A stretch of 6,948 nt of DNA from NCBI GenBank assembly GCA_023394035.1, contig JAEXBK010000018.1:1-6948 (forward strand). Direction: 5' to 3'. Below the pieces are notes generated by a model that was given only the letters and a program-made list of their open reading frames with translations, was not told the origin of the DNA and searched no databases. The position numbers and the translations under genes are program-made. Origin of the DNA: Bacillota bacterium. Lineage in GTDB: Bacteria; Bacillota; Clostridia; Peptostreptococcales; Anaerovoracaceae. Shown here one piece after another: positions 5,529-6,948 of the stretch (its first letter is position 1; every line of letters starts with the position of its first letter).

Positions 5529-6932
5529 ATGACAAAAAATAAAATACAAAATCTGATCGTTCTTACAGCTGTTTTGATACTGATTCTTATCCCGTCATCT
5601 TCATTCGCAGATTCGGGATATCTTTCGGTCAGCGATTCAAGTGCATATGTAGGAAGCAGCGTTAGTGTTACCCTTTCCTTCAGCGGCTCATACCAAGGAG
5701 TTCAGGGAGCACTTTCGTACGATCCTTCCGTGCTTGAATATACAGGAGCATCGGGCAGCGGAATGACAGAAGTTTTCGGCGGCGGAGGTGAAGTCAGTTA
5801 TGGAGCATTTCAAGGTTCCGGGAATCTGTACATAACATTTTCTTTCAAAGTTGTTGGCGTAGGAACTTCATACATAACTGCATTTACACGTCATGTGGCA
5901 GATGGTAACGGTAATTCTTTACCAGACGCAGCAGGTTCAACCTCGGCCTCCATAGAAGGTCTCAATTACACGCCTACGCCATCGCCCGGAGGCAGTTCAA
6001 ATCAAAGCGGATCATCGGGATCATCCGGTTCCTCCGGATCATCAGACAGCGAAAATGATGACTCCGGTAAATCAACGGTATCTACGCTTTCCTCAATAAC
6101 ACCTTCCGTCGGTGAACTCACACCTGCCTTTTCCCCGGAGGTTTATGCCTATACTATCTATGTTGGCAAAGACGAAACATCATGCGTGATTTCGGCAACT
6201 CCTACCGACGACAAGGCAAGAGTGAGCGTTTCAGGTGAGTCGGAGCTTACGGAATACAGTACAAACAGAACAATTACGGTAGTCGCGGAAAACGGCACAC
6301 AATCCGCTTACACCATAACGATAATCCGTGATAAAAAGCCTGATGACGGAAGCGCAATCAAAATCGACGATGTCGAATATCTGCCTGTAGAAAAGCCTGA
6401 TCTTTCGGCTCTGCCTAAAGGTTTTGATCTTGCAAAGGCCAAATACAATGACAAGGAAATAAATATTGCAAAAAGTGCTGACGGCAAGTATATGCTCGCC
6501 GAGCTTCAGCTCAAGGGAACGCCTACAACGGCTTGGTTTCTCTTCGATGAAAAAAACGGCAAATTTACTCCTGTGGAAATAGTCAAAATAAAAGATAAGA
6601 ACTACATCAAGATAGCTTCCGGATTGGATCGCCTCTACGGTGATGCAGACGGTAAGGGTGAGTATTTCATTTATGATCCCGCCACAAAAGAGCTGCTAAG
6701 ATTATCCGGTGACGAAAATCCCGAAGCAGTTAAGCAAGACGCGAAGGCAAGTCATCCTGACTATACCAAATGGTTTTCCGGCGCAGCTTGCGTGCTTCTC
6801 CTCATAACGATAATCCTTCAGATAATGCTCATGTACGGTAAGGAAGCAAGCAACCGAAAACAAGAGATAGACCGCCAGCACTACACTATTCCGAACCAAA
6901 GACCAAAAGATAAGCATTGTGGGAAAATCTAA
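5529..6932 (+). CDS. Membrane-anchored cohesin-domain surface protein (putative mini-scaffoldin)
   Basis: A 467-residue protein. Signal peptide about 1-27 (cut after SSSFA). A cohesin-like beta domain spans 31-143, with ALSYDPSVLEY at 61-71, LYITFSFKV at 100-108 and a closing SASIEG at 139-144. A Pro/Gly/Ser linker (148-180) follows, then a cadherin-like beta-sandwich (185-267) of the same type as in the preceding protein. Next is an unrecognised globular region (276-393), then a membrane helix (about 415-435) with Lys/Arg after it and a 30-residue tail. The predicted topology is outside domains and cytoplasmic C-terminus. There is no LPxTG or S-layer motif, so anchoring is by the membrane. 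GGAG lies 7 bases before the ATG. Immediately downstream of a dockerin enzyme, it is probably the receptor for that dockerin. A related carbohydrate-binding beta fold is the alternative to true cohesin. Confidence 0.85.
   Translation: MTKNKIQNLIVLTAVLILILIPSSSFADSGYLSVSDSSAYVGSSVSVTLSFSGSYQGVQGALSYDPSVLEYTGASGSGMTEVFGGGGEVSYGAFQGSGNLYITFSFKVVGVGTSYITAFTRHVADGNGNSLPDAAGSTSASIEGLNYTPTPSPGGSSNQSGSSGSSGSSGSSDSENDDSGKSTVSTLSSITPSVGELTPAFSPEVYAYTIYVGKDETSCVISATPTDDKARVSVSGESELTEYSTNRTITVVAENGTQSAYTITIIRDKKPDDGSAIKIDDVEYLPVEKPDLSALPKGFDLAKAKYNDKEINIAKSADGKYMLAELQLKGTPTTAWFLFDEKNGKFTPVEIVKIKDKNYIKIASGLDRLYGDADGKGEYFIYDPATKELLRLSGDENPEAVKQDAKASHPDYTKWFSGAACVLLLITIILQIMLMYGKEASNRKQEIDRQHYTIPNQRPKDKHCGKI
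6009..6044 (+). repeat. Four tandem 9-base units encoding a Gly-Ser-Ser linker
   Basis: Units GGATCATCG, GGATCATCC, GGTTCCTCC and GGATCATCA follow without gaps and encode four Gly-Ser-Ser steps (residues 161-172) of the linker after the cohesin-like domain. Because the unit is nine bases, gain or loss of a copy would change linker length and keep the frame. Confidence 0.9.
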
Positions 6933-6948
6933 ACTTTTGGATTTTCCT
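6921..6948 (+). terminator. Hairpin overlapping the stop codon, possible terminator
   Basis: GGAAAATC at 6922-6929 pairs perfectly with GATTTTCC at 6940-6947. The stem can be extended by a G-U pair outside (6921/6948) and inward by U-G and two A-U pairs to a four-base ACTT loop at 6933-6936. The left arm includes the last codons and the TAA at 6930-6932. The window ends at the stem, so a U-run cannot be seen and terminator function is unproven. Confidence 0.5.

Noticed and set aside
6023..6039. Short inverted repeat ATCCGG-N5-CCGGAT within the cohesin linker
   Set aside because: It arises from the tandem Gly-Ser-Ser repeat units inside a coding sequence and needs no separate function.
6639..6677. 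Dockerin-like loop (GDADGKGEY, residues 371-379) in the cohesin-like protein
   Set aside because: Position 5 of the loop is Lys instead of Asp/Asn, there is no second repeat and no following dockerin helix. It is more likely a surface turn.
1..6948. tRNA, rRNA, CRISPR arrays, insertion sequences or a known riboswitch
   Set aside because: No spaced direct repeats, transposase-like frames, terminal inverted repeats or recognisable RNA gene motifs were seen on either strand by reading.

Overview
The window reads as a piece of chromosome from an anaerobic Gram-positive of the Clostridia (Bacillota). The grounds are strong AAGGA/GGAGG-type ribosome binding sites, sigma-A-like promoters, moderate base composition, proteins that look clostridial from memory of these families, and a dockerin/cohesin gene pair. 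The exact genus cannot be named from sequence alone.

Left half, minus strand (3211 down to 1): three tightly packed genes run leftward and leave the window. They are a membrane-bound nucleotide-sugar 4,6-dehydratase of the PglF/CapD/WbpM type (1382-3211), a PLP-dependent sugar aminotransferase of the DegT/ArnB/PglE type (150-1358 with the start I prefer), and the first 56 codons of a PglC-like undecaprenyl-phosphate sugar phosphotransferase (1-169). In order, these are the dehydration, amination and lipid-loading steps for a 4-amino-4,6-dideoxy sugar such as bacillosamine. The acetyltransferase that would complete a bacillosamine route is not in the window. The products probably prime a surface glycan or a protein glycosylation pathway.

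Centre (3212-3482): a 271-base divergent control region carries two good, oppositely oriented promoters and a 27-base inverted repeat in the leader of the dehydratase gene.

Right half, plus strand: two genes 24 bases apart form the most interesting part. The first (3483-5504) is a secreted SH3-domain peptidoglycan glucosaminidase that ends in a complete type I dockerin with two calcium-binding loops. The second (5529-6932) is a secreted protein with an N-terminal cohesin-like domain, a Gly/Ser linker, a cadherin-like beta-sandwich, an unrecognised domain and a C-terminal membrane anchor. The simplest reading is a miniature cohesin-dockerin system: a one-cohesin membrane anchor holds a dockerin-tagged cell-wall hydrolase at the surface. 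It resembles one link of a cellulosome, but is applied to the cell's own wall. A hairpin at the last bases of the window may be the terminator of this pair.
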